Positions 1 through 7,786 are shown, counted from the first letter of the stretch. The stretch: DNA of 64,000 nucleotides from Fervidicola ferrireducens (GCF_001562425.1 NZ_LOED01000006.1:1-64000), one strand, 5' to 3'. Notes: a model not told the origin generated them from the letters alone. Program-made: numbers and translations.

Positions 1-381
1 TCATGGTGAAAATACAGGCATATGGGTTAATCTGTCCATTTTTAGCTACAATGTCACCAAGTTAGCAAAACTGATGGTTCAAATCTGTTAGAAAATGGCA
101 GGGTCGGTAAAAATAAATGAATAATGAATAAAGATTAGGTTATCAAGGTTCAACCAAAAAGGGATAAGATTTAAAATTGTGTTTTTCAATGGCAACTAAT
201 TAGCTGTTAATTATTATATCACAATAATGCTAAATGTGCTATATTATATATATTCAAAAAGGTAAAATATAATAGCATAACTCTCACAATAATACGGCAT
301 ATAATGTTATGCTACATGCATACCTTCATACTTCAGCTCACAAGGCTGGGCTTTCTGGTGCTTTTTATTGTTGGCAGCGCG
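1..381. other. AT-rich non-coding stretch
   Basis: No convincing gene is seen here; the short open frames lack ribosome binding sites and recognisable protein. The stretch is AT-rich, with alternating A/T around 225-270. A 9-bp inverted repeat (TAGCATAAC at 273-281, GTTATGCTA at 306-314) has a 24-nt loop and no U-tract, so it is not an obvious terminator. It may be the upstream control region of the pantothenate genes or the tail of a locus outside the window. Confidence 0.5.
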
Positions 382-409
382 TTGATTTTTCCGGTGGTTG
401 TGATAAAAT
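382..409 (+). promoter_or_regulatory. Putative sigma-A promoter of the ECF/coaX operon
   Basis: TTGATT (382-387) and TAAAAT (404-409) are 16 nt apart, with a TG one base before the -10 hexamer (extended -10). This would start transcription about 45 nt before the first gene, which has a strong GGGAGGTG ribosome binding site at 449-456. Confidence 0.55.
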
Positions 410-461
410 AAGACTGTAATTCGTCCGGCATCCCGATGGAGCCGGAACGGGAGGTGAAAAA

Positions 462-983
462 ATGAACAGCAGCAGGGCGAAGGGAGCGGCACTCGGGGTA
501 AGAACCCTAGCGGTAGCAGGGGTTCTGGGGGCTATCTCCATAGTCCTGGGTATGACTCCGCTGGGGTTTATACCGGTTCCCACTGCGGCGGGACATGCTA
601 CGATTATGCACATCCCGGCCGTGTTGGGAGGAGTGCTGGAAGGACCGGTAACAGGGGCCTTAGCAGGTCTCATTTTCGGCCTTCACAGCTTCATCAGGGT
701 AGGCTCTCCAATTTTTGCCGACCCAGTAATTGCGATTTTGCCCAGGATAATGATTGGTGTGGTGGCGCACTACGCCTACCGGCTTACCGGTAGCGTGGCC
801 CTGGCAGCGGCTTTCGGCACCATCACCAATACAGCGGGAGTCCTGGGGCTTGCGGTCCTGAAGGGGTATTTACCAGCACCCGCAGCATGGGCGGTTGCTG
901 TTACCCACGGTATCCCCGAGATAGTGGCGGCTGTTTTGATAACCGCCCTGGTCTATAGGAGCCTTAAAAGGGCAAGAAGGTGA
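462..983 (+). CDS. ECF transporter S component, probably pantothenate (PanT-like)
   Basis: A 173-residue, very hydrophobic protein with about five to six membrane segments and the small-residue-rich pattern of energy-coupling factor substrate-binding subunits. The start is set by GGGAGGTG eight bases upstream. Pantothenate kinase follows four bases after the stop, so pantothenate is the likely cargo; this rests on context, since S components of different vitamins look alike. The ATPase and T subunits (EcfA/A'/T) are not in the window and are normally shared and encoded elsewhere. The S component identity is fairly sure, the substrate less so. Confidence 0.75.
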   Translation: MNSSRAKGAALGVRTLAVAGVLGAISIVLGMTPLGFIPVPTAAGHATIMHIPAVLGGVLEGPVTGALAGLIFGLHSFIRVGSPIFADPVIAILPRIMIGVVAHYAYRLTGSVALAAAFGTITNTAGVLGLAVLKGYLPAPAAWAVAVTHGIPEIVAAVLITALVYRSLKRARR

Positions 984-987
984 TATT

Positions 988-1770
988 TTGCTTCTCACCA
1001 TAGACGTGGGCAACACCAACATAGTTTTCGGAGTTTTCAAAGGGAAAGAACTCGCAGCCCACTGGAGATTTTCGACCCACAAGGAACAGACGGAAGACGA
1101 ATACGGTATCCTTTTAAAGAACCTGATGGAAGATGCGGGTATCGACTGCGGGCAAATAAAAGGGGTCGTAATATCGTCAGTGGTTCCCACCGTTACTCCC
1201 TATTTGGAAAAAATGTGCGGGAAATATCTCGGAGTTAAGCCATTACTGGTCGGGCCGGGCATTAAAACGGGAATTAACCTAAGGGTGGAAAATCCCCGCG
1301 AAGTGGGAGCAGACAGGATAGTTAACATGGTGGGCGCAACCCACAAATATAAAGTTCCCCTAATCGTTGTAGATTTCGGGACCGCCACTACTTTCGACGC
1401 GGTAAGCTCTAATATGGAATTCCTCGGGGGCGCTATTGCCCCCGGACTTTTGATTTCGGCCGAGGCCCTTTTCAAAAGCGCATCAAAGCTTTTCCGGGTA
1501 GAGATAGTAAAGCCCGAAAGGGCTATAGGAAAAAATACCACGACTAACATTCAATCGGGCCTCTTTTACGGGTATGCGGGATTGGTAGACAACATAGTGG
1601 AGTTGATGAAAAAGGAAATGGAGGAAGAACTGGGTGAGGAAGACATATTTGTGGTAGCAACAGGCGGAGTTGCGCATCTTATTGCGCCCGGGACCAGAAC
1701 GATAGATAAGATTGACAGCATGCTGACCCTCGAGGGGTTGAGGATAATATATGAAAAAAATGCAAGTTGA
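988..1770 (+). CDS. coaX: Type III pantothenate kinase
   Basis: Phosphorylates pantothenate in the first step of coenzyme A synthesis in the cytosol. The 260-residue length fits the family. The N-terminus LTIDVGNTNIVFGV is the ASKHA-fold phosphate-binding motif, and GADRIVN, VDFGTATTFD and the later ATGGVAHLI are the expected type III signatures. The start is TTG at 988, preceded by AGAAGGTGAT. It lies four bases after the S component gene and overlaps dusB by 20 nt, so the three are co-transcribed. Type III kinases need a monovalent cation and are not feedback-inhibited by CoA (family knowledge). Confidence 0.95.
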   Translation: MLLTIDVGNTNIVFGVFKGKELAAHWRFSTHKEQTEDEYGILLKNLMEDAGIDCGQIKGVVISSVVPTVTPYLEKMCGKYLGVKPLLVGPGIKTGINLRVENPREVGADRIVNMVGATHKYKVPLIVVDFGTATTFDAVSSNMEFLGGAIAPGLLISAEALFKSASKLFRVEIVKPERAIGKNTTTNIQSGLFYGYAGLVDNIVELMKKEMEEELGEEDIFVVATGGVAHLIAPGTRTIDKIDSMLTLEGLRIIYEKNAS

Positions 1771-2770
1771 TGGGGGAAACCGGGAAGGTTTCCCCAATCT
1801 TGACTTTCCGCCGATATTCCTTGCGCCGATGGCGGGAATAACCGACCTTCCGTTCAGGCTGATTTGCAAGGAGTTCGGAGCCGATGTGGTGATAACCGAG
1901 ATGGTAAGCACCAGGGGCTTATGTTACGGCGATAAGAAGACCGAATCTTTGCTCTTGGTAGACCCATGCGAACATCCGGTAGGGGTACAGCTGTTCGGCA
2001 ACGACCCTGAATTTTTCTGTAAAGCCATTGAAAAGATAAAGGATTACCCTTTTGACTTTATAAACATAAACATGGGATGCCCGACTCCGAAGATTGTGAA
2101 AAACGGCGATGGATGCGCCTTGATGAGGGAACCGGCACTTGCCCGGGAGATAATCAGGGAATCGGTGAGAGCATCAAGGGTGCCGGTCACGGTAAAAATC
2201 CGAAAGGGCTGGGATGACGAGCACGTAAACGCCGTCGAATTTTCGAAAATGGCCGAAGAGAGCGGAGCAGTCATGGTTATCATCCACGGAAGGACCAGGG
2301 AACAGTTTTACAGCGGGAAAGCCGATTGGGATATAATAAGGGAAGTAAAAAAAGCTGTAAGCGTCCCCGTCATAGGAAACGGCGATGTTTTTTCGGCTGA
2401 AGACGCTCTATCGATGCTGGAGCAAACGGGTTGCGACGGCGTTATGGTGGGACGCGGTGCTCTGGGAAATCCCTTTATTTTTCGTGAAATAAAGCATTAT
2501 TTGAAGACGGGCGGAAAACTTCCGAAACCCACGCTGGAGGAAAGAAAGCTCGTAATATACAGGCACCTTGATTTGGCCTTTAATTTTCATGGTGAAAAAA
2601 TCGGTCTGCTGGAGATGAGAAAGCACATAGCATGGTACTTGAAGGGGTTGCCTCATTCTTCAGCTATAAAGCAAAAAATTCAAAGAAGCAATAAGGTCGA
2701 CGAAATTAAATCTTTACTGGAGGAGTATTTTGTAAGGTTGAGAAATGCCGCCGGGCAGGAGGTGATTTGA
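1751..2770 (+). CDS. dusB: tRNA-dihydrouridine synthase B
   Basis: FMN-dependent reduction of uridine to dihydrouridine in tRNA. The 339-residue protein has the TIM-barrel hallmarks of the Dus family: APMAGITDLPFR near residue 25, NINMGCPTPKIVKNGDG with the catalytic Cys around residue 107, VTVKIRKGWDD, HGRTREQFYSG and VIGNGDVFSAEDA, followed by the C-terminal helical domain. The ATG lies inside the end of coaX, suggesting translational coupling. coaX-dusB adjacency is common in Clostridia. Confidence 0.95.
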   Translation: MKKMQVDGGNREGFPNLDFPPIFLAPMAGITDLPFRLICKEFGADVVITEMVSTRGLCYGDKKTESLLLVDPCEHPVGVQLFGNDPEFFCKAIEKIKDYPFDFININMGCPTPKIVKNGDGCALMREPALAREIIRESVRASRVPVTVKIRKGWDDEHVNAVEFSKMAEESGAVMVIIHGRTREQFYSGKADWDIIREVKKAVSVPVIGNGDVFSAEDALSMLEQTGCDGVMVGRGALGNPFIFREIKHYLKTGGKLPKPTLEERKLVIYRHLDLAFNFHGEKIGLLEMRKHIAWYLKGLPHSSAIKQKIQRSNKVDEIKSLLEEYFVRLRNAAGQEVI

Positions 2771-3736
2771 TTGGAGACCTTTGCTCTTCCGATTACCAAT
2801 GGCGTTTTACCCCGGATCAACGGGGGAAATATGACCGGCCTTTTTTTAGAACCCTATTTTTCAAAAATGCTCCTGAAGGCGGGAAAGGGAAGGGAAATAT
2901 TTTTGTTTCCGATGTCACTGGAAGACCGGGAATTTTATCCGGTTGGAGTGATGGCCAGAATAGAAGAACTGTGGATAGAGCGGGTGGTGCCTAACAAAAA
3001 CATCGTAGGGCTTTTCGCCAGGGTATCGGGGATGGAAAGGTATAAAGCGGGAGGCTTTGAATTTCACGACGAAGGGCTCGTAGCTTACAACTTGGAAAGA
3101 ATAGACCTGACTGAACTGAGAGAAAGCGGATATCCCGTAATTTGCGGTGCGGGGTGGCGACCTGCGGGTGGCTATACCACCTTTGGTTCCGACAGAAAGA
3201 GCATGGAGATAACAATTTACGGGTGGGAATACGAGACGGGCAAAAAGGTGGCCATCGTGGCCCGCCTGAGCCGGGAAGAAATAGAGCCCCAGCAGGCGCA
3301 CACAGTTGAGCATGCCATTATCAGGTCTTTAAAAAATTACGCCCTCTGCACTCCTAAAACCCTGAGGGTCTGCATGCAGAGGGAAGCCGAAGAGCTGAAG
3401 TGGTCGGTGGAAGTAGGAATCGCGCACAAACTTCCCGAAGTATTTGGGGTAACGGGAAGCGGCGTTTGCGGCAATCCTATGACCCGGATGACCTCGATTT
3501 ACCTTGGGGAGGAATTAAGGAAACAATTGAAAAAAGGACTTGATATCTTTGAATCCTTGAGCGAAGCAAGAAAAAAGACATTATCCAGGATTACGCAGGA
3601 CCTTGATATTTCCACGGAAAGAGGAGTAAGGGCGCTTCAGGGGCTTAAAAAGGGTATGTTTCACGACGATTCTCCGGTTGAGATGAGAAATCTAAAAAAA
3701 ATTCTTATGAGATTTCCGCAAGACCCATGGCACTGA
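2771..3736 (+). CDS. Conserved protein of unknown function with an HxxEH motif
   Basis: I do not recognise this 321-residue family with certainty. The N-terminal third (residues 24-110) has the hydrophobic pattern of a PUA/LON-like barrel. The middle carries HTVEH at residues 177-181, an HxxEH motif of the type that binds zinc in LuxS and M16 peptidases, followed by Cys193 and Cys201 and by a conserved-looking GVTGSGVCGNP with Cys233. No signal peptide or membrane segment is present. The start is TTG directly after the dusB stop, with GGAGGTGAT overlapping the dusB end, so it is the last gene of the coaX-dusB operon. A hydrolase or metal-binding role is only a guess from the motif. Confidence 0.75.
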   Translation: METFALPITNGVLPRINGGNMTGLFLEPYFSKMLLKAGKGREIFLFPMSLEDREFYPVGVMARIEELWIERVVPNKNIVGLFARVSGMERYKAGGFEFHDEGLVAYNLERIDLTELRESGYPVICGAGWRPAGGYTTFGSDRKSMEITIYGWEYETGKKVAIVARLSREEIEPQQAHTVEHAIIRSLKNYALCTPKTLRVCMQREAEELKWSVEVGIAHKLPEVFGVTGSGVCGNPMTRMTSIYLGEELRKQLKKGLDIFESLSEARKKTLSRITQDLDISTERGVRALQGLKKGMFHDDSPVEMRNLKKILMRFPQDPWH

Positions 3737-3750
3737 CATGGGTTTTTTTT
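3723..3750 (+). terminator. Intrinsic terminator of the coaX-dusB operon
   Basis: ACCCATG (3723-3729) pairs with CATGGGT (3737-3743), followed by eight T. The stem starts inside the last codons of the preceding gene. Confidence 0.85.
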
Positions 3751-3757
3751 ATTCTTG

Positions 3758-3786
3758 TTGATTTTCCATCTTATATGATGTAGAAT
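3758..3786 (+). promoter_or_regulatory. Sigma-A promoter of the regulator/AAR-like operon
   Basis: TTGATT (3758-3763), 17-nt spacer, TAGAAT (3781-3786). Predicted start near 3793, just before the inverted repeat at 3796-3809. Confidence 0.6.
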
Positions 3787-3795
3787 AAAAAATGA

Positions 3796-3809
3796 GCACA
3801 AAATTGTGC
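3796..3809. promoter_or_regulatory. Candidate operator palindrome
   Basis: GCACAA-AA-TTGTGC is a perfect 6-bp inverted repeat just downstream of the predicted transcription start and 15 bases before the ATG of a helix-turn-helix regulator. This is the usual place for autorepression by road-block. Binding is inferred. Confidence 0.5.
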
Positions 3810-3824
3810 ACAGCAGGTGAGAGC

Positions 3825-4349
3825 ATGGACCTCATACGCATAGGAGACAAACTGATAAGCATGACGAAAATAATCGCTGCGCTGGAGGAGATGCTGTCTT
3901 TAAGGCAAAAGGGATTGTCTCAGGCTGAGGTGGCGAAAAGATTCGGCATTGACAGGTCCTTCATTTCGAGAATAGAAAATTTGGGCGAAGTAAGGAAGGG
4001 AAAGACCATAGCCCTCGTTGGGTTTCCGCTTAAAAATACCGCCGATATAGAAAAGGTTGCCCGGGAAGAAGGGGTGGATTTCATCCTCCTCATGACCGAC
4101 AGAGAGCGGTGGGATTTCGTTTATAAAAAATCCGGGATAGAGCTGGTAAACGAAATTATGAGTCTGATTTACAAGGTGAGGCAGCACGACGTAGTGATTA
4201 TTTTGGGCTCCGACCAGCGGATAAAACTTTTCAGGGCGCTCCTCGATAACGAGGTGGTTGCAATAGAGATAGGGCGGTCTCCAATGAAAGAAGATGTTTA
4301 CGTAGAGCCCGAGTACCTGAGGGAAATTATAAGGAAGATAAGGGAGTGA
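3825..4349 (+). CDS. Helix-turn-helix regulator with a C-terminal alpha/beta domain
   Basis: 174 residues from ATG 3825, which has AGGTGA four to five bases upstream; an in-frame ATG at 3792 lacks a site and would lie at the predicted transcription start. Residues about 15-50 form a DNA-binding helix-turn-helix (LRQKGLSQAEVAKRFGIDRS). The rest, beginning at KGKTIALVGFP, looks like a small Rossmann-like sensor domain with two hydrophobic strands (VDFILLMTD, HDVVIILGSD). It leads an operon with the unknown gene and the acyl-ACP-reductase-like gene, and a palindrome sits just upstream, so local autoregulation is likely. The ligand is unknown. Confidence 0.75.
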   Translation: MDLIRIGDKLISMTKIIAALEEMLSLRQKGLSQAEVAKRFGIDRSFISRIENLGEVRKGKTIALVGFPLKNTADIEKVAREEGVDFILLMTDRERWDFVYKKSGIELVNEIMSLIYKVRQHDVVIILGSDQRIKLFRALLDNEVVAIEIGRSPMKEDVYVEPEYLREIIRKIRE

Positions 4350-4355
4350 TGAACC

Positions 4356-5258
4356 GTGAAGCACGTGATGAGTGTGAGTCTAGGTTCGTCGAAGAGAAAC
4401 CATAAGGTGAAGGTGAACATATTGGGAGAGGAATTTCTTATAGAGCGGGTGGGTACCGATGGGGACAAGCAAAAAGCGGCCGAACTCATAAGGCAGTACG
4501 ATGGCAAGGTTAGCGCCTTTGGCCTCGGGGGCATCGACCTTTACCTTTATGCCGGGAAAAAGCGCTACGTTATAAAAGATGCTGCAAAGCTGGCGGCTTG
4601 TGCCAGAATATCGCCCGTCGTGGACGGCTCGGGGCTTAAAAATACCCTGGAAAGAAAGGTAATAGAATACCTGAAGAGGGAAAACATCTTGGATTTTCGG
4701 GGGAAAAAGGTGCTTTTGGTTTCAGCCACCGACCGGTTCGGTATGGCTGAAGCTCTGGAAAAGACGGGTGCGTTGATGACCTACGGCGATTTAATATTCG
4801 CCCTCGGCATTCCAATTCCCCTTCACTCGTTGAAGGTTATAGATTTTTTAGCAAGGATACTGGTGCCGATACTGGCAAGATTGCCCTTTGAGATGCTTTA
4901 CCCTACGGGCGAAAAGCAGGAAGTAAACAAATCCAGGTACGGCAAATTTTTTGAAGAGGCGGATATTATTGCAGGGGATTTTCATTACATAAAGAGGTAT
5001 ATGCCCTCAAAACTCCCGGGGAAGGTGATAATAACCAATACCGTAACCGCCGAAGACGTAGAGATGCTCAAAGAAAAGGGCGTTAAGATGCTCGTTACGA
5101 CGACTCCGGAGCTTGAAGGCAGGTCTTTCGGCACCAACGTAATGGAGGCGGTCCTGGTTTCCCTTGCGGGAAAACCGTACAATGAGCTTACTCCTAATGA
5201 TTACGAGGAGCTTTTAGAAAAAATAGGCTTTTTGCCCCGCATAGAGAAATTAAACTGA
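4356..5258 (+). CDS. Conserved protein of unknown function, in operon with AAR-like reductase
   Basis: A 300-residue soluble protein starting at GTG 4356 with GGGAGTGAT upstream, six bases after the regulator gene. I recall relatives in thermophilic Clostridia annotated quinate 5-dehydrogenase, but no clear dinucleotide-binding GxGxxG is visible, so I do not adopt that name. Visible features are a basic N-terminus, FGLGGIDLYL, a strand-turn FRGKKVLLVSATDRFG that could begin a Rossmann-like fold, a hydrophobic middle (LARILVPILARLPFEMLYP) and a second alpha/beta part (GKVIITNTVTAEDVEML, VTTTPELEGRSFGTNVMEAVL). Its place between regulator and reductase suggests it serves the same pathway. Confidence 0.7.
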   Translation: MKHVMSVSLGSSKRNHKVKVNILGEEFLIERVGTDGDKQKAAELIRQYDGKVSAFGLGGIDLYLYAGKKRYVIKDAAKLAACARISPVVDGSGLKNTLERKVIEYLKRENILDFRGKKVLLVSATDRFGMAEALEKTGALMTYGDLIFALGIPIPLHSLKVIDFLARILVPILARLPFEMLYPTGEKQEVNKSRYGKFFEEADIIAGDFHYIKRYMPSKLPGKVIITNTVTAEDVEMLKEKGVKMLVTTTPELEGRSFGTNVMEAVLVSLAGKPYNELTPNDYEELLEKIGFLPRIEKLN

Positions 5259-5276
5259 ACGGATGAGGTGTTGGCA

Positions 5277-6371
5277 ATGGACAGTTTCGCATTTATAATC
5301 CATCCTATCGATACTTACGATGCAACGAGAAAATTCAAATTCATGAGGTCGTGGCCGGAAAAGGTCATAGAGGGAATTATAAAGCACCTTCCGCCGGTGA
5401 AGGTTTCCCACATTACGGGAGTAAAATCACCGTACAACGAGGTAGAGGGTTGGTTCGTAGGCTGTCCCCTTACTACCCGGCAGATGATGACTCTTCCCGA
5501 AGATTTCGTGATAAAAAAGATAATAAAAGCGGGAAAGCTTGCCGAAAAGCTAGGTGCTAAGATAGTGGGCTTAGGGGCCTTTACCTCGGTAGTGGGGGAT
5601 GCGGGAATTACCATATCGAAGAACCTGAACATACCCGTTACAACGGGAAACAGCTATACCGTAGCGACTGCCGTTGAGGGGGCCGTGAAGGCGGCGGAGC
5701 TGATGGGAAAAGACATAAGGGATGCCGAGGTAGTGGTAATAGGTGCTACCGGCTCCATCGGGAAAGTATGCGCGGAAATCCTGGCGAAGGATGCCCGGTT
5801 TTTGACATTGGTTGGAAGAAATACGCAGAGGCTCGAAGCTATTGCCGAGAAGATCCTGCGCGAAACGGGGCTTTCGGTACGAATTACCTCTAACGTAAAA
5901 AATGCCTTAAAGAAGGCGGATGTTGTGATTACCGTAACAAGCAGCGTGGATACAGTAATTGATGCGGAAGACTTGAAGCCCGGCGCGGTGGTGTGCGATG
6001 TGGCGCGGCCGAGAGATGTTTCTAAGGAAGTGGCCGAAAAGCGCGACGACGTTCTGATCATCGAGGGCGGCGTGGTGGAAGTGCCCGGAGATGTGAACTT
6101 CAATTTCAATTTCGGGTTCGAGCCGAAGACGTGCTATGCCTGCATGGCGGAGACCATGATACTCGCGCTGGAGCGGCGATACGAGTGCTTTACTCTCGGC
6201 AGAGATTTGACAGTGGAGCAGGTGGAAGAGATATCGCGGCTTGCCAAAAAGCACGGCTTTAAACTGGCGGGATTCAGGAGCTTCGAGCGGCCGGTGACCG
6301 AGGAGCAAATCGAGAGGATAAAGGAAAACGCCAGGCGAAATCTGGCAAAGTGGGATAGCAATGCCATATAA
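5277..6371 (+). CDS. Acyl-ACP-reductase-like (AAR-like) NAD(P)H-dependent oxidoreductase
   Basis: 364 residues from ATG 5277, eight bases after GAGG; GTG 5268 and TTG 5271 are alternatives. The order of motifs matches cyanobacterial long-chain acyl-ACP reductase as I remember it: LGAFTSV (residue 99; cyanobacterial LGGFTSI), TTGNS (122), a Rossmann motif GATGSIG (156), EGGVVE, then ACMAETMIL with Cys289 where the cyanobacterial catalytic Cys sits in ACFAEAM, and a tail GRDLTVEQVEEI..KKHGF. That family reduces fatty acyl-ACP to aldehyde through an acyl-enzyme. Automatic annotation would probably say shikimate dehydrogenase or glutamyl-tRNA reductase. Substrate and physiological role here are unknown. 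Confidence 0.7.
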   Translation: MDSFAFIIHPIDTYDATRKFKFMRSWPEKVIEGIIKHLPPVKVSHITGVKSPYNEVEGWFVGCPLTTRQMMTLPEDFVIKKIIKAGKLAEKLGAKIVGLGAFTSVVGDAGITISKNLNIPVTTGNSYTVATAVEGAVKAAELMGKDIRDAEVVVIGATGSIGKVCAEILAKDARFLTLVGRNTQRLEAIAEKILRETGLSVRITSNVKNALKKADVVITVTSSVDTVIDAEDLKPGAVVCDVARPRDVSKEVAEKRDDVLIIEGGVVEVPGDVNFNFNFGFEPKTCYACMAETMILALERRYECFTLGRDLTVEQVEEISRLAKKHGFKLAGFRSFERPVTEEQIERIKENARRNLAKWDSNAI

Positions 6372-6400
6372 AAAAGGACGCCGAAAATGGCGCCCTTTTT
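6371..6400. terminator. Bidirectional terminator between convergent genes
   Basis: AAGGACGCC (6374-6382) pairs with GGCGCCCTT (6389-6397) with one imperfect position, which becomes a G-U pair on the minus strand. T-run on the right for the + strand, A-run on the left for the minus strand. Confidence 0.8.
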
Positions 6401-7610
6401 AACCCATGGGATGGAGCGATTCGCGGTATATCCGCCCGATGAGCTCTTTCGTGGCCTCTACGGGAGAGAGGGAAAGCAAAAGCCCTAGCGACGGAGTGGT
6501 CATTGCCAGGTCAACGAGTTCGGGGATATCGGCTTCGGTAAAGCCGAAGTCGGAGAGTTTCTGCGTGCAGCCTACAGTAAAGAGCCATTCTTCCACTTTT
6601 TTTGCTGCGTAATCGGCTTCGCCGGGCACACCTTTCAGGTCAGGGACGATCGGAGCATAAACGTCGGCCAGCACATCAGCAGATACTGGATATATGGCCC
6701 TGACGATGGCGGGGAGAAGGGCTCCCAGCCCGAGACCGTGGGGAAGTTCGGGTTTTACCGCGCTCAAGGGGTGCTCCAGGGCGTGAGTGAGGTGCAGCAA
6801 GCCGTTGTCGAAGGAGATACCGGCCAGAGCCGAAGCGTAAAGTAGATAATAGCGGGCTATGAGGTTTTCCGGCTCATTTATGGCAACTGGCAGGTACCGG
6901 GCTATAAGCCTTACCGTTTCCTTGGCGGTCAGGATGCTGTACGGAGAAGCGCTCAGGGTAGTGGCGGCTTCGGTTATATGGTTCAGAGCGTCCACGGTGA
7001 CCGAGACAGTTTGGGTCCTGTCGAGTTTGGTCATGAGCTGAGGATCGTCGATGGCGAACATAGGATAGATGCAGTCGTAAGCTATGGCGGGTTTGTGGTT
7101 CTTTTCGGGTATCGTGGCCACAGCGAACCTGTCTACTTCGGTGCCGGTGCCGTGGGTCAGGTTTACAGCTATGATGGGTACAGCCTTTTCCGGTATGAAC
7201 TTCTGCTCGTACAGCTCCCTACCGTTTTTATCTCTGTACTCCAGCAGGATTGCCACGCCTTTGGCGGTATCGATGGGGCTGCCGCCTCCTATACCTATAA
7301 CGGCCTGGGCTCCAAGTTCCTTGCCCATTTCAGCGGCCTCGTCGATCATGTCTACGGTGGGATTAGGTCCAACCCTGTCGTAGATTAAATACTCAAATCC
7401 CGCCCTTTCCAGCTCCGGTTTGACGACGTTCCAGGCACCGCTGGTTTTATACGAGTTTTTTCCAGTTACCAGAAGTACCTTGTTTATGCCTTTTTTCTTC
7501 AATTCGTCGAGGATGTCAGTGATCTTTTGTATTGCTCCAATCCCGAAATATGTGGTATTCTTGCACCGGAGCTCGAAAACTCTGTAAGGGTTGATTCTGG
7601 TTTCCCACAT
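6399..7610 (-). CDS. Iron-containing alcohol dehydrogenase
   Basis: A 403-residue group III (iron-type) alcohol dehydrogenase that interconverts aldehydes and alcohols with NAD(P)H. GGGSPIDTAKG is the dinucleotide-binding signature. Metal ligands are visible in DALNHITEA (Asp and His) and in HALEHPLSAVKPELPHG (two His). The start is supported by AGGAGGT eight bases upstream on the minus strand. It is convergent with the AAR-like operon. A strong minus-strand promoter with a Rex-like site just downstream lies in its 5' region, which fits redox-controlled fermentation. Substrate range cannot be read from the sequence. Confidence 0.92.
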   Translation of the reverse strand: MWETRINPYRVFELRCKNTTYFGIGAIQKITDILDELKKKGINKVLLVTGKNSYKTSGAWNVVKPELERAGFEYLIYDRVGPNPTVDMIDEAAEMGKELGAQAVIGIGGGSPIDTAKGVAILLEYRDKNGRELYEQKFIPEKAVPIIAVNLTHGTGTEVDRFAVATIPEKNHKPAIAYDCIYPMFAIDDPQLMTKLDRTQTVSVTVDALNHITEAATTLSASPYSILTAKETVRLIARYLPVAINEPENLIARYYLLYASALAGISFDNGLLHLTHALEHPLSAVKPELPHGLGLGALLPAIVRAIYPVSADVLADVYAPIVPDLKGVPGEADYAAKKVEEWLFTVGCTQKLSDFGFTEADIPELVDLAMTTPSLGLLLSLSPVEATKELIGRIYRESLHPMG

Positions 7611-7626
7611 AATTATGACCTCCTAA

Positions 7627-7644
7627 TTGTGAAAAATGTAACAA
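7627..7644. promoter_or_regulatory. Rex-like operator downstream of the alcohol dehydrogenase promoter
   Basis: TTGTGAAAAATGTAACAA resembles the redox repressor consensus TTGTGAA-N4-TTCACAA. One half is perfect and the other (TTGTTAC read on the minus strand) differs by one base from the clostridial half-site TTGTTAA. It covers roughly +2 to +19 of the predicted transcript. No rex gene is in the window. Confidence 0.5.
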
Positions 7645-7653
7645 TCTGATTTT

Positions 7654-7682
7654 ATTATATTATAAATTAATCTGGTTGTAAA
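7654..7682 (-). promoter_or_regulatory. Sigma-A promoter of the alcohol dehydrogenase
   Basis: On the minus strand TTTACA (7682-7677), 17-nt spacer, TATAAT (7659-7654): near-consensus. Confidence 0.75.
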
Positions 7683-7720
7683 TAGACTAATGTGAAAGAG
7701 GAACATCAGCCAGAAAAAAA

Positions 7721-7729
7721 TGGTATAAT
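7721..7729 (+). promoter_or_regulatory. Extended -10 promoter upstream of the cobalamin riboswitch
   Basis: TGG-TATAAT is an extended -10 element (TGn). No good -35 hexamer is seen 17 nt upstream. It would start the transcript near 7736, about 55 nt before the conserved riboswitch core. Confidence 0.5.
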
Positions 7730-7786
7730 AATTTTACGGCACCTTTATTATTATTGACGTGACATGTTTATGGAAATACTTGATAT

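Noticed and set aside
365-673. Minus-strand frame upstream of and inside the ECF gene
   Set aside because: Shadow of the + strand gene; no ribosome site, no recognisable protein.
4356-5258. Annotation as quinate 5-dehydrogenase
   Set aside because: The name may be in use for homologues, but no clear dinucleotide-binding or shikimate/quinate active-site motif is visible.
5277-6371. Annotation as shikimate dehydrogenase or glutamyl-tRNA reductase
   Set aside because: Rossmann motif alone is shared; the flanking TTGNS, EGGVVE and ACMAET motifs and overall order fit acyl-ACP reductase better.
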